Positions 17,811 through 26,782 are shown, counted from the first letter of the stretch. The stretch is DNA of 64,000 nt from an uncultured Erysipelotrichaceae bacterium (GCA_900538465.1 UPXV01000007.1:8756-72755), one strand, 5' to 3'. Notes: a model not told the origin generated them from the sequence alone. Numbers and translations: made by a program.

Positions 17811-17837
17811 AATAATCAAAGATTATTTTCTTTTTTA
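17811..17837 (+). terminator. Short hairpin with T-run before the PTS locus
   Basis: AATAATC, a 3-base loop and GATTATT followed by TTCTTTTTT. The stem is weak (AT-rich) but the tail is good. The rest of 17838-18073 holds the cre-like site and the leader of the PTS gene. Confidence 0.55.
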
Positions 17838-17937
17838 TAAAATTGAGATGTCAACATACAAACTCCTTTTCATGAGGTATTTTTATATAGGAAAAATGGA
17901 TAAAATAGGAAATAATTTTCCAGTTTTCTCATAAAAA

Positions 17938-17953
17938 AAGGAAGCGTTTGCAT
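17938..17953 (+). promoter_or_regulatory. Candidate cre site (CcpA binding)
   Basis: AAGGAAGCGTTTGCAT matches the catabolite-responsive element consensus WTGNAANCGNWNNCWN at all fixed positions but one. Its place about 120 bases upstream of a PTS permease gene fits carbon catabolite control. No clear -35/-10 pair could be fixed next to it. Confidence 0.6.
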
Positions 17954-18073
17954 TAAAATGGAATAAAAATCCCAAAAGTTATACAAATAAAAGAATAATA
18001 TTTCCATATATAAGAATTTGTGTTAAATTATGAATGTATTCAACCCGGGAGATACAACACAAGGAGGAATATT

Positions 18074-19372
18074 ATGTTAGAAAAAATTGCCAATAAATTA
18101 TTGCCAATTGCAACAAAACTATCACAACAACGTCATTTAAGTGCAGTTAAGGATAGTTTTATTATATCAATGCCTTTGGTTATGGCAGCATCTTTATTTA
18201 TTTTGTTAAATGCTTTAGCAGTGAACTTTTTTAAGACAGATGTTTTTTCTGGTTTGGCAACAATCGCAAATCAAGGAACATTAGGTGTTTTATCTATTTT
18301 AATTGCTTTTACCACAGCAAACAATTTAGCTGATTATTACCTTACCAATAAGCCTGAATTAGCTTCTTCAGGATTTACAAAGATTCATGCTGGAGGATTG
18401 GCAGTCGCATTAATGTTTATGTTAATGCCTGCAACACAACAAGTTGTTGTAGAAGGAATCAGTGATCCAATAACAATTACAGGTATGTTTGCGCAAGATT
18501 TAACATCAAGTAGTGGATTGATTTATTCAATTTTAACAGCTTTGATTGGAACTGAAATTTTTGTAAAATTTGCATCTTTTAAAGCATTAAGAATTAAAAT
18601 GCCTGATAATGTACCACCAGCTATTGCTCAATCTTTTAATGCTTTGATTCCTGAATTAATTACAATTACAATCTTTACACTCATTGTTTTTGGATTAGAT
18701 AAAATCTTTGGTTTAACAGTTCCTGCATTAATTAATGCAATTATTTCTAAACCATTAAGTGGATTTGTATTGTCATCTCCAGGGCTTATCTTTTTACAAT
18801 TTATATCTGATTTATTATGGGTATTTGGAATTCATGGAGCACCAATTCTTTCACCAATTAGAACTGCTCCAATGTTAACTGCTTTGACTCAAAATATTGA
18901 AGCCAGTGGAGCAGGATTACCTATCCCTAATATTGTCACTGAACCATTTATGAATATGTATGGATTAATAGGTGGTGGGGGTTGTGTTTTGGCCTTAGTA
19001 ATTGCTGTATTTATTGTTTCTAAAAGAGAAGATCATAAAACAGTTGCAAAACTTGGTCTAGTCCCATCATTGTTCAATATTTCTGAACCAATTATGTTTG
19101 GTTTACCAGTTGTTATGAATCCCATTTTTATGATACCAGCAATTATTGTTCCATCAATTAATTTAATTATCGCTTATATTTTAACGAACATTCATTTGGT
19201 AGATAGAGTTATTGCACAAGTTCCATGGATTACGCCTCCAGGTTTCTATGCTTTCTTTGCAACTGGTGGAGATATAAAAGCAGCAATCTTATCACTTTTG
19301 CTTTTGGCTTTGGATGTTTTGATTTATATTCCATTTGTGAAAGTTAGCAATAAAGTTGAACAGTCATCTTAA
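18074..19372 (+). CDS. PTS EIIC permease, lactose/cellobiose family
   Basis: 432 residues from the ATG that follows AAGGAGGAAT; an open frame extends 18 codons further upstream but has no ribosome site. It is a multi-spanning EIIC of the Lac/Cel family: SAVKDSFIISMPLVMAASLF near the N-terminus, the conserved LLWVFGIHGAPIL segment, and the signature FNISEPIMFGLP near residue 336. It moves a beta-glucoside-type sugar and passes it to EIIB for phosphorylation. No EIIA or EIIB gene is next to it, so it must share these from elsewhere. Followed by an RpiR regulator and a GH3 glucosidase in one direction, suggesting a beta-glucoside catabolic unit. Confidence 0.92.
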   Translation: MLEKIANKLLPIATKLSQQRHLSAVKDSFIISMPLVMAASLFILLNALAVNFFKTDVFSGLATIANQGTLGVLSILIAFTTANNLADYYLTNKPELASSGFTKIHAGGLAVALMFMLMPATQQVVVEGISDPITITGMFAQDLTSSSGLIYSILTALIGTEIFVKFASFKALRIKMPDNVPPAIAQSFNALIPELITITIFTLIVFGLDKIFGLTVPALINAIISKPLSGFVLSSPGLIFLQFISDLLWVFGIHGAPILSPIRTAPMLTALTQNIEASGAGLPIPNIVTEPFMNMYGLIGGGGCVLALVIAVFIVSKREDHKTVAKLGLVPSLFNISEPIMFGLPVVMNPIFMIPAIIVPSINLIIAYILTNIHLVDRVIAQVPWITPPGFYAFFATGGDIKAAILSLLLLALDVLIYIPFVKVSNKVEQSS

Positions 19373-19455
19373 TATCTTCCAATTTATTCTTTACTATCAT
19401 TTAAAAAAATAAATTATAATGAGTTTGTCAAAATAAAAAGAAACAGGTGAATAAC

Positions 19456-20268
19456 ATGAACAATGAAATTATTGTTAAAATGAAAAGTTTATATCCAGAA
19501 TTAACAAAATCTGAAAAGAAAGTAGCATTATATATTCATGATCACTATGAACAAGTTCTTTATATGAGTATTGGTGATTTGGCAAGTGAGTGTTCAGTTG
19601 GTGAAACAACAATTTTAAGATTTTGTAAAAGATTGGGATATAGTGGTTTTTATGAATTTAAACAAAAAATGATTTTACAAGTGAAGAAAAAGAAAGATGG
19701 GCAAAATGTTCATATTAATAAAACTTTTGAATTCATTGAAGTCATGTTAAAAGAAACAGAACAATTAATCAATGAAGACGATATTCTTCAAGCTGCTAAG
19801 CTCATTGTCAATAGTCAAACAATTTTCCTTGTTGGAAGTGGTTTTTCAGGATTAACAGCAATGGCAACTGAAACACGATTAGCATCAATGGGGTATAGGG
19901 CGATTGCCGCTAGAGATAACTATATTAAAATATTGTATTCCAATATGATGACTTCACAGGAGTTAGTGATTGGATTTAGTATTTCTGGGGAAAATTTGTC
20001 TACTATTAAATTTTTAAAAATGGCTAAAAAAAATGGAGCTCATACAATAGCAATTACAAATCATGAAGAATCTTCATTGGCTCGTGTTGCTGATATTGTT
20101 TTATTGACAACAGGTAAAGAATTAGGAAAACAAGGAAGTACATTGATTACTGAAATGTCACAATATATTGTATTGGAAGTTTTATTTGAAAAACTTCATG
20201 ATATTGATGAAGACAATATTAAAAAAATGAATGAAAAAATATTTGATTATATAAAAGGAGATAAATAA
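19456..20268 (+). CDS. RpiR family regulator (HTH + SIS)
   Basis: About 270 residues from ATG at 19456; a GTG nine bases earlier is part of the AGGTGA ribosome site. An N-terminal HTH_6 domain (LTKSEKKVALYIHDHYE, CSVGETTILRFCKRLGYSGFYEFK) precedes a SIS domain at about 115-250 (IFLVGSGFSGLTAMATETRL, VIGFSISGENLSTIKFLK) that binds a phosphosugar. Such regulators control the sugar operons beside them. The gene sits 83 bases after the PTS EIIC and its stop overlaps the start of the glucosidase (TAATG), so it probably senses a phosphorylated intermediate of the same pathway. Activator or repressor action cannot be read. Confidence 0.92.
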   Translation: MNNEIIVKMKSLYPELTKSEKKVALYIHDHYEQVLYMSIGDLASECSVGETTILRFCKRLGYSGFYEFKQKMILQVKKKKDGQNVHINKTFEFIEVMLKETEQLINEDDILQAAKLIVNSQTIFLVGSGFSGLTAMATETRLASMGYRAIAARDNYIKILYSNMMTSQELVIGFSISGENLSTIKFLKMAKKNGAHTIAITNHEESSLARVADIVLLTTGKELGKQGSTLITEMSQYIVLEVLFEKLHDIDEDNIKKMNEKIFDYIKGDK

Positions 20269-22514
20269 TGCCAGATAATTATGATCAGCAGATAGAAAAA
20301 ATAATCTCAAAAATGACATTATCTGAAAAAGTTGGGCAATTGAATCAACATTTATATGGTTGGCAGTGTTTTGAGAAAAATGATAATGGTGATTATGTAT
20401 TAACTGATATTTTTAAAAATCATATTCAAAGATTTGGTGGTGTTGGAGCCATTTACGGAATCTTGCGTGCTGACCCATGGTCAGGAATGAACGAAGTGAC
20501 TGGGGTAAGTCAAGAAGATAGTCATAAAGTTATTGATATGATTCAAGATTATATTAAAGAAAATACACGTTTAAAAATTCCTGCCTTGATTAGTGAAGAA
20601 TGTGTTCATGGACATCAAGGATTACATAGCATGATGTATCCATCAAATATATCTATGGGAATGACTTGGAATCCTGAATTACTTCAAGAAATATGTCAAG
20701 AAATCAGTTATGAATTATTAAAAAAAGGTGGAAATCTTGCTCTTTATGCAGCATTTGATATTATGCGTGATCCACGTTGGGGAAGAAGCGAAGAATGTTT
20801 TAGTGAGGACCCTTATTTAGTAAGTCAAATGACAAGAGCTGCTGTTAAAGGTTTTCAAAATCAATCGCAAAATAAAGTCGGAGTTGTTTTAAAACATCTT
20901 TGTGCACAAGGTGCAGCTGAAGGTGGACATAATTCAGGAGCAGCAAATATCGGTCCTCGTGAATTAAGAGAAATTTATTTACCACAAGTCAAAGCAGGTG
21001 TGGAAGCTGGAGCAAAAGCAGTTATGGCTGCTTATAATGAAATTGATGGAATTCCTTGTCATATTAATAAAGAACTTTTGACTGATATTTTAAGAAATGA
21101 ATATGGTTTTGATGGAATTGTTATGTCTGATGGATGTGCATTGGACCGTTTATTGATGTTAGATCCTCGTCCTGAAAAAATGGCCGCTAAAGCAATAAAA
21201 GCAGGGGTTGATTTAAGTTTATGGGATGATATTTATACACATTTAGAAGAGTCAGTCCGTAGTGGCTACCTTTTAGAAGAAGAATTAGATGTTAGTGTAA
21301 AAAGAGTATTAAAGTTAAAGTTTGAATTAGGTTTATTTGATGATCAGCAAAAGCCAATAACCTATCAATCACAAAAAGAAACATTAGCACTTCAAGCTGC
21401 GAAAGAAAGTCAAGTGCTTTTAAAGAATAATGGAATTCTCCCTTTATCTCATGATATTCAATCCATTGCTGTCATCGGACCAAATGCCAATCAAGCAATG
21501 AATATGCTAGGGGATTATACATCATTTCAAAAACAAGAGGATATGATTACATTATATGAAGGAATTCAAAAAGTCGTTTCACCACAAACTCAAGTGAAAT
21601 ATGCTTTAGGTTGTCAAATCAGAAGTCAGTCAAAAGACTATCTTGAAGAAGCGATTGAACTTGCTAAAAACAGTGATGTTGTTATTTTAGCATTAGGTGG
21701 CTCAAGTGCTAGAAACTTTAAAATGGAATTTGAAAGTAATGGTGCAGTTAAAACAAGTTATGATAAAGATGAAATGAACTGTGGAGAGAATGTTGATAAA
21801 GCATCTTTGGAATTGGATGGTATTCAAGTGCAGCTTCTTGAGGAAATAAAAAAAGTCAATCCTCATATTGTGACTGTTTTAATTCAAGGAAGACCACATA
21901 CACTTAACGAAGTTTCAAGAGACAGTCAAGCTGTTTTGGCTTCTTGGTACCCAGGTAATCTTGGGGGATTAGCTATTGCACAAACACTTTTTGGGATGAA
22001 TAATCCAAGTGGGCATCTTTCTATATCTAGTCCTTACTCTTCTATGCAACTTCCTTGTTTCTATAATGGAAAACATTCAGGAGCTAAAGAAGATTATATA
22101 GATATGCCAGGAAAACCACTTTATCCTTTTGGGTATGGATTAAGTTATACCAATTTTGATTATCAAAATATTGAACTATCAACAGATATTATTTCAAAAG
22201 AAAATCTTTTAAAAGATGGAATCGATGTTTCATTAGATATTTATAATCGTGGTGAATATGATGGAAGTGATGTTGTTCAAGTTTATATTATTGATAATGA
22301 ATCATCTATTACAAGAAGAGAAAAAGAATTAAAACAATTTCAAAAAGTTTTTGTTAAAAAACACCAACACAAAAAGATTCATATTCATCTAGATGGAGAG
22401 TCTTTTCAAATATGGGATTATCAAATGAACCATGTTATTGAAGAAGGAACAGTTCAAATATTAATCGCTAAAGATTCTCAAGATTATTATTCAAAAACCA
22501 TTACAATTTTATAA
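20268..22514 (+). CDS. GH3 family beta-glucosidase, cytoplasmic
   Basis: 748 residues, full length for the three-part GH3 architecture: the barrel domain (about 1-350), with ALISEECVHG, KHLCAQGAAEGGHNSG and the nucleophile Asp288 in IVMSDG; the alpha/beta sandwich (about 390-610), with LLKNNGILPL and ASWYPGNLGG; and a C-terminal fibronectin III-like domain (YPFGYGLSYTNF onward). No signal peptide, so it acts inside the cell on imported beta-glucosides or related beta-linked sugars. Start coupled to the rpiR stop. A PTS importer normally yields 6-phosphoglucosides that GH1 or GH4 enzymes split; a GH3 partner is less usual and leaves the exact substrate open. Confidence 0.93.
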   Translation: MPDNYDQQIEKIISKMTLSEKVGQLNQHLYGWQCFEKNDNGDYVLTDIFKNHIQRFGGVGAIYGILRADPWSGMNEVTGVSQEDSHKVIDMIQDYIKENTRLKIPALISEECVHGHQGLHSMMYPSNISMGMTWNPELLQEICQEISYELLKKGGNLALYAAFDIMRDPRWGRSEECFSEDPYLVSQMTRAAVKGFQNQSQNKVGVVLKHLCAQGAAEGGHNSGAANIGPRELREIYLPQVKAGVEAGAKAVMAAYNEIDGIPCHINKELLTDILRNEYGFDGIVMSDGCALDRLLMLDPRPEKMAAKAIKAGVDLSLWDDIYTHLEESVRSGYLLEEELDVSVKRVLKLKFELGLFDDQQKPITYQSQKETLALQAAKESQVLLKNNGILPLSHDIQSIAVIGPNANQAMNMLGDYTSFQKQEDMITLYEGIQKVVSPQTQVKYALGCQIRSQSKDYLEEAIELAKNSDVVILALGGSSARNFKMEFESNGAVKTSYDKDEMNCGENVDKASLELDGIQVQLLEEIKKVNPHIVTVLIQGRPHTLNEVSRDSQAVLASWYPGNLGGLAIAQTLFGMNNPSGHLSISSPYSSMQLPCFYNGKHSGAKEDYIDMPGKPLYPFGYGLSYTNFDYQNIELSTDIISKENLLKDGIDVSLDIYNRGEYDGSDVVQVYIIDNESSITRREKELKQFQKVFVKKHQHKKIHIHLDGESFQIWDYQMNHVIEEGTVQILIAKDSQDYYSKTITIL

Positions 22515-22521
22515 ATACAAA

Positions 22522-22556
22522 AAAAGATAATCGTTGAATCAACTGATTATCTTTTT
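22522..22556. terminator. Bidirectional terminator between convergent genes
   Basis: AAAAGATAATC and GATTATCTTTT flank a 12-base loop; T-runs are present on both strands, serving the glucosidase gene and the convergent NrdD-like gene. Confidence 0.85.
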
Positions 22557-22560
22557 GACT

Positions 22561-22842
22561 TTAAATATGATGTTTAACACGATCTTTTTCCTCTGCTCTT
22601 TTTGCATCATTAAAACGATCTAATGTCCCAACTAAATATCCAGTAATACGACGGATTCTTTCCATTGGTTGAGGCATAAGGTGATATTTCATATCAACAT
22701 AATCACCATCAATCGTTAAAGATAATGAAGTGAGTGTTTCGTGTGGATAGCGTTTTTTGACATGATCAATATAAGCTAAAATCTCATCATCTTGCATTTC
22801 GCCATTATAAATTTCAACATCAATATTATTTATTTTCTTCAT
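22561..22842 (-). CDS. Short NrdD-related protein
   Basis: 93 residues from the ATG at 22842, which has AAGGTGA six bases upstream; a GTG three codons earlier lies inside that ribosome site. The C-terminal half has RIRRITGYLVGTLDRFNDAK followed by RAEEKDRVKH, which resembles the C-terminal glycyl-radical region (GYL..RFN.AK..E..RV.H) of anaerobic ribonucleotide reductase NrdD. The N-terminal half (VEIYNGEMQDDEILAYI) does not. The catalytic bulk of NrdD is absent and no NrdD zinc cysteines are present. Such stand-alone short proteins occur in anaerobic Firmicutes, usually annotated as anaerobic ribonucleoside-triphosphate reductase; their real role is unknown to me. Possibly an accessory or spare radical domain. 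Confidence 0.65.
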   Translation of the reverse strand: MKKINNIDVEIYNGEMQDDEILAYIDHVKKRYPHETLTSLSLTIDGDYVDMKYHLMPQPMERIRRITGYLVGTLDRFNDAKRAEEKDRVKHHI

Positions 22843-22982
22843 CTCAATCACCTTCTTTACTCTTATTATAGAAGAATGATATAAAACTGCAAATCATATG
22901 CAATAAAAAATTGTGAAAAAAATCGCAAATTATGGATAAATATGTTAGAATGAGTGTATAAATGAATGGAAGGGGAAACAAA

Positions 22983-23867
22983 ATGAAAAAACTATTAAAA
23001 ACATTTGCTTTTGTATTTATGATTTCATTATTGACTGGTTGTATGAAATTAAACATGAATATTGAAGTCAAATCTGATAAGTCAATGACAGGAAATATGG
23101 AAATTTTAGCTGAAGAGTCAATGTTTGAAAGCATGGGATCAAGTGCTGAAGAATATGTTGAACAAATGCAACAAGAACTTTTATCAAATGATGAAATGAA
23201 AGATGCTAAGGTTTCTAAAATTGATAAAACAATTGAGGGATCTAAATGGGTTGGTGTTAATGTGACTGGACTCACAGGAGATTCAAAAGGAACTGTAGAA
23301 GAAAAAGAAGTAGATGGTAAAAAATCAATTGTTTTAACTTTACCAATGTCTGAAATGGAAAACAAAATGGATTCATCTCAATTACAACAAGCAGAAAGTT
23401 TAGGATATTCAGTATCTAAATTAAAAGCTTTAGGATTAGAAATGAATTTAACTGTAAAAATGCCTGCAAAAGCAACTTCAAATGTAGGAACTGTTGATGG
23501 TGATACAGTAAAAATTGATTTGTTAGAAATTATGGCTAAAGGATCAAGTGAAGATATTGTTATTTCTTCTGCTGTATCTGGTGGTATGGATATGACTTTA
23601 ATTCTTATTGTCTTAGGTGTAGCTATTATTGCTGGTGGTGTCTTCTTTGTGTTAAAGAAGAAAAAAGATGCAACTCAACAAAATGAGGCACCAATTGATG
23701 AAATGCCTACACAAAATGAAGCACCTGAAGAATCAGTTCAAGAAACAACAGTTGAACAAACACCGGTTCAAGAAGAACCAGTTCAAGAAACTGTTGAAGA
23801 AAAACCTGTTGAAGAAGTAACAGAAGAAAAACCAGTAGATGATTCAAAAACAGAAAATAAAGAGTAA
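22983..23867 (+). CDS. LppM-like lipoprotein with membrane helix and acidic tail
   Basis: 294 residues from the ATG after GGAAGGGGA; an in-frame ATG seven codons upstream precedes that ribosome site. A signal peptide ends in LLTGC, giving an N-terminal lipid anchor. The extracellular part (about 20-205) begins MKLNMNIEVKSDKSMTGNMEI, the pattern of the LppM domain found in membrane-anchored lipoproteins. A second membrane anchor follows (LILIVLGVAIIAGGVFFVL, about 211-229), then KKKK and a Glu/Pro/Val-rich low-complexity tail of about 60 residues that would be cytoplasmic. Function unknown. Followed by a strong terminator; single-gene unit. Confidence 0.83.
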   Translation: MKKLLKTFAFVFMISLLTGCMKLNMNIEVKSDKSMTGNMEILAEESMFESMGSSAEEYVEQMQQELLSNDEMKDAKVSKIDKTIEGSKWVGVNVTGLTGDSKGTVEEKEVDGKKSIVLTLPMSEMENKMDSSQLQQAESLGYSVSKLKALGLEMNLTVKMPAKATSNVGTVDGDTVKIDLLEIMAKGSSEDIVISSAVSGGMDMTLILIVLGVAIIAGGVFFVLKKKKDATQQNEAPIDEMPTQNEAPEESVQETTVEQTPVQEEPVQETVEEKPVEEVTEEKPVDDSKTENKE

Positions 23868-23877
23868 TTGATAAAAT

Positions 23878-23927
23878 AAAAATCTCTCAAAACTTATGGA
23901 TGACATAAGTTAGAGAGATTTTTTTAT
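23878..23927. terminator. Strong bidirectional terminator
   Basis: AAATCTCTC, then AACTTATG, pair across a GATGA loop with CATAAGTT and GAGAGATTT, followed by a T-run. It ends the lipoprotein gene and, read the other way, the small peptide gene whose stop codon lies in its edge. Confidence 0.88.
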
Positions 23928-24013
23928 TTCATATGATAATGAATAATCATTAATAAAAGAGTAAAAATGAGAATAGAAAGAAGTTCATTAACTCTTTTAA
24001 ACATGTATTTCAT
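23924..24013 (-). CDS. 29-residue hydrophobic peptide
   Basis: A very short frame with a perfect AAGGAGG ribosome site 7 bases before ATG. The product starts MKYMFKRVNELLS, continues with one membrane-spanning stretch (ILIFTLLLMII) and ends HYHMK. The stop codon touches the bidirectional terminator at 23878-23927, so the message would be a compact unit of about 140 bases, transcribed divergently from dapF. The size, single helix, charged ends and strong ribosome site recall type I toxins and small membrane-protein modulators, but no antisense RNA could be identified. Real translation is likely but unproven. Confidence 0.6.
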   Translation of the reverse strand: MKYMFKRVNELLSILIFTLLLMIIHYHMK

Positions 24014-24107
24014 AGAATACCTCCTTGGTAGAATTTGGAAAATATAAAAAACTCTTTTCACTGTGATAAAAAAATGTTATCATCTTGATAAGAAATGAGG
24101 TGGAACA

Positions 24108-24947
24108 ATGTTAAAGTTTACAAAAATGCATGGTATAGGGAATGATTATATTTATTTTGATGGTATTCATCAAGATATTCCTATGACTCCTCACTTTATT
24201 CAAAAAGTCAGTCATCGGCATGAAGGAATAGGGAGTGATGGGATTATTGTTATTTTAGAATCAGAGAATTATGATTTTAAAATGCGTATGTTTAATCGTG
24301 ATGGAAGTGAAGGAAGGATGTGTGGCAATGGTATTCGTTGCTTTGCTAAATTTGTTTATGATCATGCTTTGACAAAGAAAACCTATCTGGAAATAGAGAC
24401 TTTAGGCGGAATAAAAAAAGTGTGGTTAACTCTTGAAAATGATAGAGTGACTTCAGTCAAAGTGGATATGGGGGAACCTATTTTAAAGACAACATTGATC
24501 CCTTGTCTCTATGATAAAGATGAATTGATTGATGAAGAAGTCATTATCTTAGGGGAGACTTATTGTGTGACAGCTTTATCAATGGGGAATCCTCATGTTG
24601 TGATGTTTGTTGAGAATATGGATTTTGATATTGAAAAAATTGGTCCTTTATTTGAAAAACATCATATGTTTCCTGAATCTGTCAACACTGAGTTTGTTGA
24701 AGTGATTGATCGTACACATTTAAAAATGCGTGTATGGGAACGGGGTTCTGGAGAAACGAAAGCCTGTGGAACAGGGGCTTGTGCAAGCATGTATGCAAGT
24801 TATTTAAAAGGGTTATGTGATGAACAGATAAAAGTTGAATTGTTAGGAGGAACCCTTGATATTAGTTATGCAGATGGACATCTATTTATGAATGGTCCCG
24901 CTATCACTTGTTTTGAAGGAATGATTAATGAAAAGGAGATGTTATAA
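24108..24947 (+). CDS. dapF: Diaminopimelate epimerase
   Basis: 279 residues, the usual length. Converts LL-diaminopimelate to the meso form for peptidoglycan and lysine. Two pseudo-symmetric halves each carry the catalytic cysteine: Cys72 in GRMCGNGIRC and Cys220 in KACGTGACAS; MHGIGNDYIYFD at the N-terminus is the family signature. A GAGGTGG ribosome site precedes ATG, and a plausible promoter (TTCACT, about 15 bp, TATCAT) lies at about 24057-24083. First gene of the dap operon; its end overlaps the dapH start by one base (TAATG). Confidence 0.96.
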   Translation: MLKFTKMHGIGNDYIYFDGIHQDIPMTPHFIQKVSHRHEGIGSDGIIVILESENYDFKMRMFNRDGSEGRMCGNGIRCFAKFVYDHALTKKTYLEIETLGGIKKVWLTLENDRVTSVKVDMGEPILKTTLIPCLYDKDELIDEEVIILGETYCVTALSMGNPHVVMFVENMDFDIEKIGPLFEKHHMFPESVNTEFVEVIDRTHLKMRVWERGSGETKACGTGACASMYASYLKGLCDEQIKVELLGGTLDISYADGHLFMNGPAITCFEGMINEKEML

Positions 24948-25651
24948 TGTATAGTAGTGCTCAAGAGATTATTCAATATATTAAAGAAGCAAAAAAACAA
25001 ACAATTGTGAAGGTTTATGTGAATGGAAAAGATTTGCCAGATGATCAAGAATTAAATGTTTTTGGAAGTCCATCAAGTCGTATCTTGATAGGGGATTTAG
25101 AACATATTCAAAAATATTTAGAAAAGTATCAAAATCAAATTACCAATATGTATTTACAACAAGATCATCGTAATAGTGCTATTCCTATGTTGGATTTGCG
25201 TAAAATCAATGCCCGTATTGAACCAGGGGCGATGATTCGTGATAATGTTGAAATTGGTGATCATGCTGTTATTATGATGGGGGCTATTATTAATATTGGG
25301 GCAAAGATTGGCGAAGATTCAATGATTGATATGGGTGCTATTTTAGGTGGACGTGCCCAGGTTGGAAAACGTTGCCATATTGGAGCTGGCGCTGTTTTGG
25401 CAGGTGTTATTGAACCGCCAAGTGCTTTGCCTGTTGTGATTGAGGATGATGTTTTGATTGGTGCCAATGCTGTGGTTGTTGAAGGGGTTCGTGTAGGTAA
25501 AGGAGCAGTTATTGGGGCAGGAAGTGTTGTTTTACATGATGTGCCCTCAGGGGCAGTTGTCGCAGGGAATCCAGCTCAAATCATCAAAACACAAAAGAAT
25601 CAACAAACCAAAGACAAAACTCAATTGATGGATGATTTAAGACATCTTTAA
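24947..25651 (+). CDS. dapH: Tetrahydrodipicolinate N-acetyltransferase
   Basis: 234 residues, matching DapH of Gram-positive bacteria. It acetylates tetrahydrodipicolinate with acetyl-CoA, which commits the pathway to acetylated intermediates. The N-terminal DapH-specific domain (about 1-85) is followed by left-handed beta-helix hexapeptide repeats (IEPGAMIRDNVEIGDHAVIMMGA through VVEGVRVGKGAVIGAGS in separated turns), and the cap AVVAGNPAQIIK. Start overlaps the dapF stop; the deacetylase begins 9 bases after its stop. Confidence 0.95.
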   Translation: MYSSAQEIIQYIKEAKKQTIVKVYVNGKDLPDDQELNVFGSPSSRILIGDLEHIQKYLEKYQNQITNMYLQQDHRNSAIPMLDLRKINARIEPGAMIRDNVEIGDHAVIMMGAIINIGAKIGEDSMIDMGAILGGRAQVGKRCHIGAGAVLAGVIEPPSALPVVIEDDVLIGANAVVVEGVRVGKGAVIGAGSVVLHDVPSGAVVAGNPAQIIKTQKNQQTKDKTQLMDDLRHL

Positions 25652-25660
25652 GGTGATGAT

Positions 25661-26782
25661 ATGGATGATTTAAAAAGATGGCGAAGAGAACTTCACCAAA
25701 TTCCAGAGTTAGGTTTAAAAGAATATCAAACAGCTCATTATATTCGTAAAGAATTAACAAAGATGGGTTATCACTATGAAACCATTCTTGAAACAGGAAC
25801 CCTTGTTTACATTGATTATGGAAAACATTCAACAATTGCTTTTCGTAGTGATATAGATGCTTTACCAATTACTGAAAAAAACAATGTGGATTATCAAAGT
25901 CAATATCTTGGATATATGCATGCATGTGGCCATGATGGACATATGAGTGCCTTATTAGGCTTAGCAGCTCGTTTGAAACAATCAGACGAGGATTTTGCCT
26001 ATAATATTTTGTTGGTTTTTCAACCAGCTGAAGAATCACCAGGTGCTGCCAAATGGATTGTCGAAAGTGGCATCTTTGAAAAATATCAAGTCAAAGCGAT
26101 TTTTGGAATGCATTTAATGCCTTCAATCGAGGAAGGAAAAGTGGCTTGTAAAAGTGGAGCACTTATGGCAATGTGTGGAGAAGTGGATATTCATATTCAT
26201 GGAAAAAGTTCGCATGCAGGTTTGCCGCAAGAAGGGATTGATAGTATCATTATAGCAAGTGATGCTTTACATCAATATCAAACATGCATCGCAAAAAGAA
26301 TAAGTCCTTTTTCACCAGTGGTTTTCAATATTGGAAAAATTGCAGGAGGCCAAGCACGTAATAGTGTAGCAAGTGAAACAATTCTGCAAGGGACAATGCG
26401 TTGTTATGATGAAGAAATCTTTCATAAGATGACCAGTCAAATACAAGCCATTCATCAAGGCTTAGAAATAGCTTATGGATGTCAAATTGATTTTTCATGT
26501 CCACCTCTTTATCCACCTGTTATTAATCATCAATATCTTTATCAACAATTCTTATCATGTGTGGATAAACAAAACTATATTGAACTCAAAGAACCCTTGA
26601 TGTTATCGGAAGATTTTGCTTTTTATCAAAAAGCAATTCCAGGACTTTTCTTTTTTCTAGGAACAAAATGTGAAGATTATCAGAGTGGCTTACATACAGA
26701 AACATTTAATTTTCATGAAAATATCTTAACAATTGCGGTTGATTTGTATTATACTATTGCTAGAAAGATAAAGGGGGTCTAA
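25661..26782 (+). CDS. dapL: N-acetyldiaminopimelate deacetylase (M20 family)
   Basis: 373 residues of the M20D amidohydrolase family: MHACGHDGHM metal site, the EES metal ligand in FQPAEESPG, and the lid domain with SSHAGLPQEGID, where the His completes the active site. M20D enzymes include acetylornithine, hippurate and auxin-conjugate hydrolases; the operon context with dapF and dapH makes removal of acetate from N-acetyl-LL-diaminopimelate the likely reaction. The symbol follows B. subtilis usage and is not the plant-type LL-DAP aminotransferase of the same name. An AAGGTGATG ribosome site spans the gap after dapH. Confidence 0.9.
   Translation: MDDLKRWRRELHQIPELGLKEYQTAHYIRKELTKMGYHYETILETGTLVYIDYGKHSTIAFRSDIDALPITEKNNVDYQSQYLGYMHACGHDGHMSALLGLAARLKQSDEDFAYNILLVFQPAEESPGAAKWIVESGIFEKYQVKAIFGMHLMPSIEEGKVACKSGALMAMCGEVDIHIHGKSSHAGLPQEGIDSIIIASDALHQYQTCIAKRISPFSPVVFNIGKIAGGQARNSVASETILQGTMRCYDEEIFHKMTSQIQAIHQGLEIAYGCQIDFSCPPLYPPVINHQYLYQQFLSCVDKQNYIELKEPLMLSEDFAFYQKAIPGLFFFLGTKCEDYQSGLHTETFNFHENILTIAVDLYYTIARKIKGV

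Noticed and set aside
22844..23365. Minus-strand frame of 173 residues opposite the LppM-like gene
   Set aside because: It overlaps a well-supported lipoprotein gene, has no ribosome site and Ser/Ile/Phe-rich shadow composition.
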